The translations under genes were made by a program, and so were the position numbers. Shown here piece after piece: positions 10,058 through 22,519 of a stretch of 64,000 nucleotides of DNA. This stretch comes from Chlorops oryzae (taxonomy: Eukaryota; Arthropoda; Insecta; Diptera; Chloropidae), in the NCBI GenBank assembly GCA_020466095.1, contig CM035807.1, positions 23,883,881 through 23,947,880 of the forward strand, written 5' to 3'. Every line of letters begins with the position of its first letter. The first letter of the stretch is position 1. The notes beneath the pieces are model-generated. The model made no database searches. It saw only the letters and a program-made list of their open reading frames with translations, and was not told the DNA's origin.

Positions 10058-12555
10058 TGTTTGTGCTCACAGATTAACGAGACTCTCCATGGAGACAACT
10101 GCTTTCGTGTTCATTTAAAAGAAAATTAAAACTCCTGAAGCACATTTTATAATGTCATAAATTATCTTGAAGCTTTCATGTACAAAAATTCCTCACATTT
10201 TCGGTTTTTCTTTAACTTACTAATGTCTTCAGTTATCGTTCATCAAAAAGTACGCATGATGAAACCGCATCAGCCGAAATCTTCTGCGGCACGTGTTTGG
10301 AGCACCCTTGCGTATGTGGAATGTTTTTGTACACGATTTTGGAAGAGTATATTAGTTCTGTGAGTATTTTGTAACAGCGAGAGAACTCAGATCTATCGAT
10401 AGGAATAAAATGAAACGATGCAACCCCACAAATCGGGGGTTATCCCAAGTCTCTTTCAAAAAGTGGGAGTAGTAGGAACAATAAAGATTTTGTCTCGTAA
10501 AATTTTTGTTGCGTGTAAATTCTAAATTGTCAATTGTCAAGATCTCCCAAATTGTCATATATATTGCCCGACTTTACTTTAGAAAAACAAAAGATAACCC
10601 AGAGGTTAAGAGTTAAGGTTTCCTTAAGCATAAAGCTTGCGCTTTGTGGGAATTCGGACTGAATGATCTGTCGCATTTTCAAATTTCAAATATTATTATT
10701 TCCTCATTCGGCCCTCTCAAGCTGAATGTAGAACAACAAAGCCGACAAGAACATATTCACATTTTATATTTGATGTACATAAACAAAAAACAATATTGGT
10801 CTCTACCATGACAATGAAATAAATAACTCAAGCAGGATTAATTTAAAATTCTATCCAATGACAAAACGAAAAAAATTGAGAGCCTGAGATGAGAGAAAAC
10901 ATCGAAAAAATTGATGAACACTAAATTGATATTGAATTCTATTTATATTTCAACATTTTCATTTTTATTTCCGTTCTTTTGTCATTTTATTTTCTCTAAC
11001 TTTTTGTATTCATTTCCCAATGACGCCATTCAGTTTTTATATATATGTTATATATTTTTTTTTTTTGAGGTCAACGAGTTTACAAGGATATGACGAACCA
11101 AGTGAGTGAGTACCTAAAATATGATAACATTTACCTTTCAAACGTACGCTTTCATCGTATAAATACAACGAAAAAAAAAAAAAAACATTATTACTTTCTC
11201 TTTTATACGAATTATTTCTTTTTCATTTTTTTTTACTGCGCTAATTTCTCGCCATGCCGCCCTCACACAAAAAGAAAACCTAATGAGCTTACGTTTAAGC
11301 GCAACAATAATCAAGTTTTCTAAAAAAAAAAAATGAAAAAAAAATAAAAGAAATAAAAAAATAAAATGTTTTCCTTTCGTTATCGACAATCTAAATGAGT
11401 TTTTTGCAAAAAACATTTTATTCAAAAGAAAATTAGTCACCTTAAAAAGGTTTATTTTCTAATATGGAAAAGGTAACATGCTTTTGAACATTTTTTTGCC
11501 CTTCATTGCGACGAATTCGATGGAGACGAATGGGGCTGCGCACGATAAAACTTGATTGTGAGGGAAAAAAAGTTCGCCGAACGCTTGAAAATGTCTGCCA
11601 CCGAGAACAGAAGGTAATGTGGGTAGGCGGCTTCAAAGATTCCCTGCGATTATTCTAGGAATGAAAATGGTAAATTGAAAGGACTTTTATGTTTATGGTT
11701 AGGCCTTAGCTGGAATATTGTATTCAAAGAAGAAACGCTGGTGGTTTTATTTCTTCGACAAAATTTTTTTTTTTTTCAATAAATCAAGTTTAACGAGGGC
11801 CATGATTTGATTCTAAGAAAATTAGGTCGTAATCTGGGGGAATTGAAGAACCCTTGAACTTGACTTTAACCCTTCATGTGTAGCACAAAAAAAAAAAAAA
11901 AAATTGTATATAAAAAAAAGTTTAGTGCTCCATTTGAGACATCAAAAAGCTACAATAAAAGTCAGTAGCAGTCGCTGAGGCATAAAAAGGAAATAAAACT
12001 AGAAATAAATGCTTTTATTTATGATAATAACTAAGTAAAGAATATGAATGCCTGCCAAACATTATCTCCACTCTGAGAAGTTATTCGATTTGCAAGTACA
12101 GTGAAGACTAAATCAGTGCTTTTGGAAGGGAATCAATGGGAAATATCTGAAATATGGAGGTGTCACTGTGTTAACCTATTACCCCCAACTCCTCAGTCGA
12201 AAATTCCTTCATGTCTACAGTGGACTAATTCTAAGAAGCTAAATAAAGACATGTCTAGACCAAGAATTTCAAATGAAATTATCGCAAAAATTTAAAAATT
12301 AATAACAGATAATGGATGGCAGTCTATATTCTCCAACTTTCCCATGAAAATTAATGTTGCTTGAATGAGACCCGATAGGAAAATGACTCATCTATAATGA
12401 AATTTCTCATAGGGATAGGTAGGTACTCATAATAATAGACATTTTCATAAAACTTTGAACCGCTATAATTAGAGATGCTGACACGATACTTTAATATCTC
12501 GAGATATGCCATGCCGATGGCGACGGCTATTTCACATCACCGTTGGCCAAACAAC

Positions 12556-13162
12556 TTTTTATACCCGATACACTCTGTGTCGAGGATATATTGCGTTTGT
12601 GTGGTTGTGTGTGCAAGACCCAGAAGCAGTCGTGATAGACCATACAAAATATATACCTACAAAAATGATCAGCGTCACCAGGAGATTCGATTTAACCATG
12701 TCCGTCCGTCCGTCTGTCTGTCTGTTCCTATGCAGTTTTTTTATCGAAAGGGTTGAGCTATGTTGAAGAAACTCGGTGCACGTGTTTATGGAGACATACT
12801 TAAGTAAGAAGTTCAAAAATGGACCAGATCGGACCATTTTTTAGGGGACCTTCAGGTACTAGGTTCTGTCACAAAAATCCCAAAACTGCCCAGAAATCGG
12901 AGATTTTCAAGATATTTTAATGAAATGTAGAATTCGAGCTTATATTAAATTTCTGGAAATTGGAAAAGTGGGCGTATCAAGGGGGCGGTTTTCGATAAAA
13001 ATATTAACAAAAATCGGAAAATGACGCCAATAATGGTCTTACAAATCTCCAGAATACCTTGTCTTATTGCTGGTGGTCTGAGGCCTGTTTTAAAAATGTT
13101 CTTCTACATATCTGTGTCGGGTATTGTCTTGTCCAGGTCGCCTAACTATAACACACTTAGGT
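12556..13162 (+). mobile_element. DINE-1/INE-1-like copy 2, most complete
   Basis: Begins TATACCCGATACACTCTGTG, followed by a GATCAGCGTCACC block and the core CCATGTCCGTCCGTCCGTCT. It then has a long body, including a GGGCGTATC box, and ends with a CCCGACAC inverse (GTGTCGGGTATT near 13115) and CCTAACTATAACACAC. Both subterminal inverted repeats are present. The orientation is opposite to the other three copies. Confidence 0.8.
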
Positions 13163-13584
13163 ACTTATTTTTATTGCAAAACTTTTTGTTACTTCCTAAC
13201 GATAAAGAATATTTCCTTTTATGCATTTAATTACGAACGAAAAAAAAAAACATGAAAAAAGGAAAAACTAATTTCCGAAAACTCTCGTAATTTATCATTC
13301 GCAAAAGGCAAATACTTCCGCAATCGTTGATAATTTGCATGCAGTAATTAGTTGGCAAATTTTCATGAATGTACAAAACGGCTTTTTTATTGCAGGTACT
13401 TTTTCATGTTCTTCCAAAAAGCTTTGGGGAATTGAAGGTTTTTTCTTTTTTACTCTAAACCATTGAGTGCGGAATAATTTAATTAAATAGCTTCAAAGCG
13501 AATGCATAGGATGTGTGTATTCTACATATAATAATATCAGAGCTTCTCGAATTGAATGAATAATATAATTTTCGTGGAAATGCG

Positions 13585-13608
13585 TGATGATGATGATGAT
13601 GATGATGA
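13585..13608. repeat. (GAT)8 microsatellite
   Basis: Eight uninterrupted GAT units within intron sequence. Confidence 0.95.
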
Positions 13609-14324
13609 CTTTTACAGCATTCTGGCGTTCACAGATGGCTCTACCTAAAATTCGCCATGCGAGTTTGAAAATTCCAACGAAAACTAAATGTTGGAGCAAT
13701 TAGGGAAATGTAAATTTCCATTCGAAAGCTTATCTGAAAATTTGCATACTAAACAAACGTCATTGTCGAAGTCTATTGTTCTGAGTGCAGAGCATTCAAC
13801 AAAAAACAAAAAATAAAAAAACATTGAATAAAAAAATATGTAAAAAAAAATAATAAAAATATAAAATAAAAAATATTCAAAAATAAATAAAAAAGATTCA
13901 AAACCGAGGATGACTCCCACGCAACCTTCCACAGCTGACATCAATTGCAGTTTATCAAAACGTGAAATTTATATCCAATGTGCGCTGTGATTCTGTGAAA
14001 ATAATGGCCATTTTATTTTAGAGAATGCTTTAAAATAAATACTGAAAAATAAATATTTTTCCAAGCGACACTGCAGTGGCGCTTTTCCCATTAGCGCGAC
14101 AAAAAAAAAAACATACCGTGGGCCAAATGCATTAACTTTTCTAATGAAAAATTCAAGTATCATTGGGTGGGCAGAAAAAAAATCGTGACAAAGACAAATC
14201 CAAGCATTATTATAAGGGAAGCTTTTATCCCTTAATGGATTGGTTTTGTTTCTTTTTTATTTCATTTGATCTAAAGCGGAAGTGACTGACTCACAGTAAA
14301 CTGCCGATAAAAACAAATTCAAAG

Positions 14325-14765
14325 AAGTAAGGGTGTTACAGTCAGATGAACGTGACGATAAAATACCCGAAACAGATATATATTAGGGTGTTTTTTTATT
14401 GCCGACTTAAATATAAGATGTAATTCCAAAATTCATTGAAATACATTGAAAAACGCTGATGTTGTGGCAGTTTTTGGGATTTTTGTGACAGACCCTAGCA
14501 CTGGAGGTATTGTTAAAAATGGTCTGGTCTCGAAGTTGTTCTTATTCATGTCTTCACCAAGATTTCGTCAAGATAGCTCAACTCCTTCGATAAGAAAACT
14601 GTATGCAGACAGACGGACAGGGCTTAATCGAATCTCCTTGTGACGCTGATCATTTTTGTAGGTATATATATATTTTCTATGGTCTATTTCGACAGGATCT
14701 GGGTGTTGCACACAATCAAACAAACGTAATATATCCTCGAGACAGAGTGTGTCGAGTATAAAAAG
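14325..14765 (-). mobile_element. DINE-1/INE-1-like copy 3, internally deleted
   Basis: Shares GTAAGGGTGTTACAGTCAG at the left end, a slightly altered ATACCCGAAACAG subterminal repeat, the CTTCGATAAGAAAACTGTAT block and a shortened AGACAGACGGACAG core. On the right it ends with GAGTGTGTCGAGTATA. The microsatellite core and the following CATGTC box are reduced compared with the other copies. Confidence 0.75.
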
Positions 14766-15407
14766 GCTAATGTTGAGGTTCTTTCAGTGCAATGAGGCTC
14801 TAAGGCCTTTGACCCTTTATCGCCTTTAAGGATTTATAGCAATGTTTTTGACAGAAAATACCATAAACCGTTAAATTTATATGGGGAAAAAATATTGTCC
14901 CTTATGTGTTAGAGGGTGAAGAAAGGAATTCTTATACCTAGGATGATCATATCAAAAAAAATTCCTATTAAAGTAAAGTTTATATTTTCTAGTTAATAGC
15001 TGTAATTGAAAATTCCGCTTGTTTTGTGACCCAAGCTGGCTTAAAGGGTTAACGAAAGAAATGAGATGGTTCCTCTTCAAGTTCCTGAAGTGCTCGAACA
15101 AATTAAAAGAAAACAAAAATATCCACGCAATTAAATAAAGCACTCAAAGGTGTGGACTTAAGGTAAAGAAAATGCTTTCAGAGTTACATCTAAATGGGTT
15201 CGAGGAGTCGGCGGGGAGAGAAAGTGAGAGAGAGAGAGTGAGTGGGAGAGCGAGAGAGGGAAGTTGAAAATTCGCAATTAAGTGGCTGAATTCAAAATTT
15301 GTCGTTGTGCAAGTCCCTGCAGGTAGGTGGAGTGTGTGAGGTGATGGCTTTTTTGAGTGCTGTCAAGTGATGGCAATTAAAAGGTTTCTTTTTTTTTTTT
15401 TGCTTAC

Positions 15408-16042
15408 CTTAATTTCCTTACACGCATCACAGAGATAATAACAAGTAAGTTTCCAAAAATGGCGGCAATTATAACGAAGAGCATCACCGAGGCTTTAAGT
15501 GTTAACAGCACAACGTCGTACCATTCGCTGTCGTGAGCAACGCTGCCGGCGTCCGCCCACCCATCGAGCGGTGATGAGCCGTTGGAAAGAGCGTTGGCAG
15601 CCAACGATGTGGCCGTATTGTTGATATCCTCGAAGCGTTGCAGCAGGCCACCATCGAGCAGGGCGAGCGGATGTGGCAATGAAACTGCAGCTGACACTGC
15701 TGGCGATAGCTGCTCCTGATGTAGTGCATCGGACACGGCCGAAGCGGAAGTGATGCCGGCAGGTGTTTTTAAGCTCGCGGTCGTCGCGTTCGTCGCATGC
15801 AATAGTGCTGTCGCGATGGCAGCTGTTGTTAATAATCGCGCTGGAGATCGGAGTGCGGCTAATGTCGTTCGCAGCGTTATTGCCGCCTCATCGGTTGTTG
15901 CTGCTGTTCGCGTGTCTGTTGAAGCTGTTGTTGCTGTTACCGTTGCTGTTTCGGCTGGTGTTTGAGGTGCCCGATTATCATCGGTCGTTGACGGCAGATA
16001 AGATGATGATGATGGCTTTTTGATTTTTTTCGCACATTCTGT
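15408..16042 (-). CDS. Octbeta2R: beta-adrenergic-like octopamine receptor, N-terminus and TM1 exon
   Basis: Open frame from after a stop at 16043-16045 to the donor AG|GTAAGC at 15408/15407. The confident part (about 15408-15802) encodes a Ser/Thr/Ala-rich extracellular tail with N-glycosylation sequons NAT, NNT and NGS. The acidic-aromatic stretch HDSEWYDVV precedes TM1, LKASVMLFVIIAAIFGNLL. VIISVMRVRKL then begins loop 1. GN in TM1 is the conserved class A GPCR Asn. The exon ends two bases into an Arg codon, matching the exon at 4808. There is no in-frame ATG between 16042 and TM1, so the beginning of the exon is uncertain; acceptors in ACAG or CCAG contexts (for example before 15958) would all leave phase 1. 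Octopamine, Gs and cAMP signalling is the known role of the family. Confidence 0.9.
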
Positions 16043-16131
16043 CTAGTTATTCGCTTTCGCCTGCAAGTTCTCTCCATATACGAATATGGTGTTTTGGTTG
16101 TTGTGCTATTTATTGTTGTTAAAATACACAT
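15937..16131 (-). other. overlapping ORF at the 5' side of the receptor exon
   Basis: A 64-codon frame starting at ATG 16131 in a good context (GCCATGTG), in a different frame from the receptor. It reads MCILTTINSTTT and later RKKSKSHHHHLIC before stopping at 15937. Upstream lies A-rich, leader-like sequence. Two readings are possible. It may be a 5' UTR upstream ORF. Or it may be the true N-terminus, shifted out of frame by a one-base indel, for example in the A7 run near 16024-16030 or the CAT repeat near 16007-16015. Confidence 0.35.
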
Positions 16132-19100
16132 GGCGGATTAATTTTTCTTGCTTTTTTTTTTTTTTTTTTTTTTTGTTGCACTCTTCTTCGATTCAATTGA
16201 AAATTGGTATCTTCTTCGGATTTTCACTTAACTTTTGCTCTCTTAATATTTTCTTAACAGCAATTGGGGCACTTTAGCACTTTGCAGCACAAAGAATGGT
16301 TTATAATTTAATTTCTTTTTCTGCTTTCTATTTTCTATTTTGATTTTCTTTTCATTTCTCGATTTAATTTACAAAGCTTGTTGGTTTTTTCTGTTGTTTT
16401 TGTTGTTCTTTGCCGTCGCATTCGAGATGTACGCGCGCTTCTCGCGCACAACAAGGAAAGAAGCGACGCTGTCAACTGATGAGGCGAGTCCGTTGATGCG
16501 GAAAATGTTTGGCCAAAAAATTTGATTGCGGTTATTTTGAATGTTGTCAATAGCGTTTTTTTCTGCTCGCCCAGTGTTTTTGTTGTTGTTGTTTGTTTTT
16601 CTTTTTATACTGTTGGCTCTTGAGTTTTCCTCTTCTGTTGTGTTTTTCGTTTTCTTAGTTTTCTTCAAATTATTGTGAGCGTGTTTGCATTGAACTCTTT
16701 GAAATAGAATAAAAAGAGGGACGGGGGAAAAAATGAATAAAAAATAAAATTTTTATTTATTTACTTTTGCTTTCGCTTTGAGTTTATCTTATCTTTAGGT
16801 TCACGTTTCTTTTGGATTCTCTTAGTCGCGTTGTTGCCGTCCGCTTTGAAGATTTTAGAAACGCTCTGGAGTATTCATATTTTAGTCAATTGAAATTACG
16901 CGTAAACAATTGCAAAGAGTTTTTTATTTTGTGATTAATTTCGCGTTTTTTTTTTTTTTGGTTTATTTAAATGAATCTCATTTATGGCTTATGAGGTCTT
17001 TGGCCTTTTGAGTGCTTTAAGAATAATTATCATTTATGAATTTCGCACATTTTAGATGCCAGAGCTTGGGCGATTGAAAAGTGGGGAATTCTTTAAGTGT
17101 TTCAAGTCGAAGGATTGATTCATTTTCAAGCATCTAGTTGCAATAGCGAAATTTTTTTATATTAGTCAGGATACTTTTTAGACACATTTTAGACACGTAG
17201 CCCGAGTAAAGCACTTGGGAGCTCTTTTTCGTTTATAGACCTCAACGTTTTGAAGTTACTAAGATGGGCATACAGAAAATGAAGAGCGAATTGCACGCTC
17301 TTTCTTAATGGTGCTGTCTTTGATTGCACAGACTTGTTACTACTCTCATAATGTTATTGTACACATCCCTCATAGAAAATTAGAATCTTCAATGAGAATT
17401 TTTAATGTTGTCTGAAGAAATTATATTCAGTCGAAGCTCTCTATAATTAACTTATCTCTGTCCTTTTTCTCTTTATAACGAATTCTCTCAGTAACAAATT
17501 TTTCCCCGGTCCCTTGAAATTCGTTCTACATAAGATTTTGCACCCTAGAATCTTAAGAATTCAATAGTTAAATTTAGAATTAGGTGATTCATTGCGTTAA
17601 GTCGTTGTTTGGTTTATTTTAATCTGATCTGAATCTGAAGGTCCTAGTACACTGAGAACATGGTCCTAATATTGAGTACTATTCACGCACTCGTTGAGTG
17701 GAACTTTAAGTAATTTTTTTCACCTTTTCATAAGGTCGTTCTTGGGTACAATACCTTTGCTTCTATTTTCCTCAGTTTTTCTTCCAAATCTTTCATAAAA
17801 CTTCCCCTATAGCCAAAAACTATTGTTAGCAAAACATCCGAATGAAAATGTTTGTTGCCTTTCGAAATCTCCTCAATCAACGCGATTTATCTCTCGTTTG
17901 ATTTATTTTAAAACAGATGGTTGATTTGGCAACTCGGAAAGCACTTCGACTGCCGACGAAGTGCACTGCTTTCTGTCACACGAAATCGCTGTGAAGACCT
18001 TTCATCTCCACGAATGAATGCTAATGCTTTCTGCTTTGCCGGAGAAAAGGCCACTCATTAATCTCTTCGAGAAAAGCGTAAGCATTCGTGCGCTCTCTTC
18101 AACGGAGCGCTATTTATTTATTTATATTTTTTATAATTATTTTTTCAATTTTTATTTTAATTTTTTTTTTAATTTTTCATTTTCGAGAGCATGATTTCGG
18201 CATGCTGTTCAGCAATTTGGCTAATAACTGACCGTCGTTTCCATTGGCTCCGTGAGTCAATTCGCCCGCATTCATTTGGGGTCTCGCTCTACCCACTGGC
18301 GTACTAATTATATCTTCGCGCGATTCCCTATGATATGCGCTTGCGGATGAGGTGGCTTTTTGCTGTTTATTTCTTATAACTTTTCACTCGATTTTCATGT
18401 TAATTTTTTTTTTTTTTTTTTATTATTTTCTCTGTCATTTTCCGATAAATTGGCAATTAAAAATTTACTGTCACAAGCAAAGAGTTGTTCACTTACGCGA
18501 AAGCGCGAAAGATAAATGGCCATAGAGGTGAAGCGATGGGAGGGAAAATTTCGACAGTGGGCAAGATTTTTAATATTTTCTCGAAAAATTTTTCCTTATT
18601 TATTTATGTTTCTCTCTTTCTTCGGTTCGATTTTCGTTGAAGTGATTTTATTTTTTTTTTTTTTTTTGTTGCCATCGAGGCTGCGTGTTCGCTGATTTGT
18701 TTAATTTTCTTCTGTTGTGACTTTTGCTGTTTTGCGGTCTTTCAAAATATCCATCCACCATCGAGGCAGGAAGGGAAGCTGGTGTGATGAAATCTGGCAA
18801 CGCTCCAAGGTAAGTCATGAATCGATCTATGAATCTGAAAATGAAAAAGTCAAAATTATTTGTAAGCGAATGTAAAGAAATTTACGAGTAATGGTTTCTA
18901 TAAATAATCAAAAATCCAATGAAATTACTTAGGACGATGTTAGCGTACGAATTTTTATAATTATCGGACATACGCGCCAAGTGGCGATGGCGGTGGCGGT
19001 GGCAGTGGCTTCGCTTGCGTTGATTTGTGGGCAATGCGATATAAAATGCAATCAAATTGAGGAATCTTTCTTGATGAACTAAAAGCTTCCTATTTTATTT

Positions 19101-19335
19101 GATTTATTTTTGTTTTCCCCAATTCAGTTTAATGTGGTTATTACACGACCATTGCGAAGACATTCAATGTGCATTAAGTTTGGACTTAAGTGCTTTCGAT
19201 TAAAGAGGGGTCTGTACTTCCAGTCACTTATTCATCGAGTGAATTTTATGTACCGAAAAATTCAGGAGTATCGATATACATTTTTAAAACTTTATCATCT
19301 CTACTCCTCGAGTTTCATTCATTTTATGTTTTATA
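16132..19335. other. upstream or 5' UTR/intron DNA of the receptor, no other gene
   Basis: Minus-strand sequence from about 16500 to 16130 is A-rich and CAACAA-rich like fly 5' leaders, with a TCAGTT initiator-like word near 16478, but no matching downstream element. T runs lie at 16152-16174, 16946-16960, 18404-18421 and 18650-18667. A pogo-like end is listed separately. Open frames are short, and I see no domains. Confidence 0.5.
17428..17545. mobile_element. possible pogo/Tigger-type terminal fragment
   Basis: TTCAGTCGAAGCTCTCTATA followed by CTCTTTATAACGAATTCTC resembles the CAGTCGAACCTCTTTATAACGAA style of pogo-group inverted repeats. I found no partner end nearby, so this would be a solo end or internal remnant. 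Confidence 0.3.
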
Positions 19336-20152
19336 CAGGGTGTCCACGGAATTTTCTGCATTCTTTTAATACGCGATAGCTAATGTCAAAAGCTGTATTT
19401 TTTGTCTTTGGACCAATAGTCTTTAAGGCTACCGATTCTGAGTTATAGCACTTTAAAAAATGATGAGTTATGAATGAATTTTAAATGTAGGTATTTTTTT
19501 ATATTAGGGGTATTCACAAAGGCGTGTTAAAAACGTTGGAAATTCGGAAAATTGCGACTTCTTAAAATTTTTTAAAGCTTTTTTTGAATCTTGCACAACT
19601 TTTTAAGCAGTTGATGTTTTCCGATTTTCCAACTTTACATTTTCCGACGACTTTGTGAGTACCCCTATTATAAAAAACCAGGTTCGCCCAGTGGTCGAAA
19701 TTCGACCAATCCTAGAGAAAAGAGATACACACACACACACACACACACAGCACTTTAGAGTCATTTCTATGGGGAAATAAGTATTCCCATATAAAATACA
19801 TTGGAAAAACACCTGGTAATTTTTACCTGCTTACGACAGGTATACGCAGGTTAAAAATGGTTTGTGGACTGCTCGTCACTCATACCTTTCAATTAAAAAA
19901 AATTATCAAAATCGGTTGACAAACAAAGGGAAAATGGTTCTGAAAGGATTTGTCTTAGCCTATTTATATATAGAAAGATACTTCGAAATTTTGAAAAAAA
20001 AAAATTTTTTTTTCTATACAAAATATGTCCTCTTTTAAAGTGATATACTCAACAACGGTACTTTTAGACTATTGGTCCAAAAACAAAAAATACCGCTCTT
20101 GACATAAGCTATCGGCGTATTAAAATTATGAGAAAATTCCGTGGACACCCTG
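19336..20152. mobile_element. 817-bp MITE with long inverted repeats and TA flanks
   Basis: Left end CAGGGTGTCCACGGAATTTT at 19336 and its complement ending at 20152 (AAAATTCCGTGGACACCCTG) are both next to TA. The two arms stay alignable for about 110 bp, through the shared TTGGACCAATAGTCT block, with scattered differences. TA duplication and CAGGGTGTCC ends fit a Tc1/mariner-type non-autonomous element. A second inverted-repeat element sits inside it. There is a CA microsatellite at 19731-19750. It has no coding capacity. Confidence 0.85.
19507..19665. mobile_element. small MITE nested in the 19.3-20.2 kb element
   Basis: GGGGTATTCACAAAGGCGT at 19507 is mirrored by ACTTTGTGAGTACCCC ending at 19665, each bordered by TA. 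The inner arms continue: GTTGGAAATTCGGAAAA pairs imperfectly with TTTTCCGATTTTCCAAC. About 159 bp; it must postdate its host element. Confidence 0.7.
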
Positions 20153-22519
20153 TATTTGTGGTCAAATATACTTCCCTAATAACCCTTTTTAGGGGCGCAA
20201 ACATAGTTGAATAACATAAATCGAATGTCCTCGGCAGCTTTTGGAGATAGGTTAAGATAAAGAAGTCTTTCAGGTTCCCAATGTTGGCAGGAATTGGAGC
20301 AAATTATGAAAGAGAAGCAGACACGCAGCCAAATAGAGGGATTTTATGGGTTAAAGCATGAAATCAAGATATCTCAAGTAATTCTTTCGAAGACACCATT
20401 ATAATAAAATGCCGCGTTGGAGAGCTATATCCATTTAAAGTTCAAAAAATATTCATAATTTTGTTAAATTTTTAAACATTTCGAAGCATACTTCAGGGGG
20501 TTTTCATTTAAAAAATAATAAGCTTTGAAAGAAAAACAATAGATAATTTTCGAGGTTTGAAAGGGTATAGCCTTATCATGTCGAAGAGAAATACTTGGGA
20601 TATCTCCGAGTACATTGCGATGTCAGTCAAGAATACCAAACCTCAACACATCCATAGATATGTACCAAAAAGTGGCCAAAAAACACTTTTAAAAAAAAAT
20701 CGTATGAATGCTTACCGACAACTCAAAAAACAAATGTTGCAGTTCGCTTTCTCGTGCCCGAAATAGGGGGAATCCGTTGACTCCAACCTTGTCTTCGAAA
20801 ATGTTTGAAAAAAAAGCTATCACAGTATAATAAAAGCTCCTTGAAAAATGTCCTAGCTGTGTGCTTGAAGAGACGCCTAAGAAATTTCATTCTACATACA
20901 CAAAATTCCTCTTATTGAACTTCTTTTTCAATTTACAGAGTGCCTTCATATCCCAGTAGTTTTGATGCGTTTCGCCATTAAAGAAAGTGAAAGTCTAATA
21001 AGAGAACGAAACTGTCTACAAGGAAATAGTTTCTTCAATAGTGAAAAATAAATGGAATAAATGCATTTTTGAAAACTTTCTAATAAAACGCGAAATTTTA
21101 GACTCAAGTGAATGCAGAAATCATTCGAAAAGCCTAGAGACTTTGTCATTGAAACGTTCGAGTTTCAAATTGAAATGCAAATGAAATAAAAATTGAAAAA
21201 AAAATAAAATATAACAAAAATATTATAAAATAAAAATTTTTTAAAGAAAACATGAAAAGTGCAAATTTTTCCGCAGTCGACTCGAATGGGGCATTTCACC
21301 TCCAAATGCAAAGAGTCTCTTGTGCCGATTTGGCATCTGATCAGATGGCGTGTGTTTGGTTTTTTTTTTTTTTTTTTAATGTTTGTTTGTCAATGCGATA
21401 GCGATTTCGTTAATCACGAACACGAGTGCATGAGGCGATTTGTAGGTGTGTTCGCTCGCTGCTGCACGTCTTTCGGGGGGTATTTTTAACAAACGTAGGC
21501 CAATGTCAATTCGAAATAGCATCGAACAAATTTGCGGCATTTAATTTTAGTTCTTCCTTTCTCTGTGCGCGATCGTTTTTCATTTCGCATTGGTTTTTTA
21601 TTTCTTTTTTTTTCAAAATATGTATTTATCTATGCATGTTGTATGAACCCTGTAGTAATGAAAGGGTTTCGGTGAAAAACAGGCCGGACCTAGGTGAGTC
21701 TATTAAGGACCGACACCAAATTTTATGAAATTTATACGAAACGCAGGGTTCACTTTTATCGCATTCACCCTCCTCCAGTCCCAAAATGAGCATTTTTGGG
21801 TGAGCTCAGACAAAGGGGCTTACCCGCAACTAATGCCACACGCTTTGAAAACGGACCGGCTGACAGCTCTATGTCAAAAGAGGTGTGTTGAATATATGGT
21901 AAGGCGACCGGTGCTGGCTTCTTTAGACCTGGACCCGTCGTATTTACTGCAGGGTATGTATGTGTGAGTAAATAGATTGGTCTTGTATTGTGGACATTTT
22001 TAGTCAATTGAATGTGATTCAGCACATTTTATTGCAGTCGTGCATGACTTCCGACGCAAAAAAGTTTTAATTGCTTAATGGAGTGTTTTATTGAGCTTTT
22101 GAAAACGCCGCGAAATATGCAATGAAAAAATTTAAAACAAATTCTTCTTTTTTTTCATAAGAGCAATAAATTTAAATCAAAAGTTTTAATTCATTTCAAT
22201 ATATGTTTGCCTTTTTTATGGGCCTGTTTCAATTTTTAACTTTTGTATTTTTTCTTTTAGTTTTTCAAAAACTCAAAGAATCAATTTAATTAAAATGTTG
22301 CAGAAAATGTTGAGTGCGATGACGTTAGAAGGAAATGATATTCTTTTTTTTTTTTCTTCATGTCACAAAGCAGAAGGAAAGCAGAATTGAATTTCGTAAA
22401 TAACGAGCATGTCAAATCGTCGAGTAAACTAATTTATCAAAAGAAGTAAACAACATTGCTCAGACTTAATTAAATTTGTAAAATTAACAAAAAGAGAATC
22501 ATCGAAGCTGAGTACTTAC
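20153..22519. other. intergenic/intronic, unassigned GC-richer patch
   Basis: Mostly AT-rich with no gene. A stretch at about 21650-21960 is clearly richer in GC than its flanks and has open frames on both strands. It lacks a motif that I recognise and may be a transposon fragment. T runs lie near 21361-21378 and 22346-22356. Confidence 0.5.

Larger units (their letters stand above)
4809..15407 (-). other. 10.6 kb receptor intron between TM1 and TM2 exons
   Basis: Intron with donor GTAAGC at 15407-15402 and acceptor ending at 4809. It contains the CACTGAG element, a non-LTR tail, three DINE-1-like copies, the GA tract and the ORF at 9839-10057, all listed separately. A (CT)n patch lies near 5720-5765. 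The remainder (roughly 5660-6400, 7200-8740, 9210-9780, 10100-12550, 13170-14320 and 14770-15400) is AT-rich and shows no recognised gene. It includes T/A homopolymers at 11059-11069, 11170-11186 and 11886-11903 and a (GAT)8 microsatellite at 13585-13608. Confidence 0.75.

Noticed and set aside
15502..16023. Other-frame ORFs over the receptor exon
   Set aside because: Shadows of the receptor coding frame, explained by its high GC and repeated ACA/GCA codons.
16430..16500. TCAGTT initiator-like word upstream of the receptor exon as a core promoter
   Set aside because: Bases at +28 to +33 do not match a downstream promoter element and there is no TATA box at the right distance.
18773..18799. 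Plus-strand ATG followed by CCAAG|GTAAGT
   Set aside because: Only about seven codons; a GTAAGT word is expected often by chance in 128 kb of strand and nothing supports transcription here.
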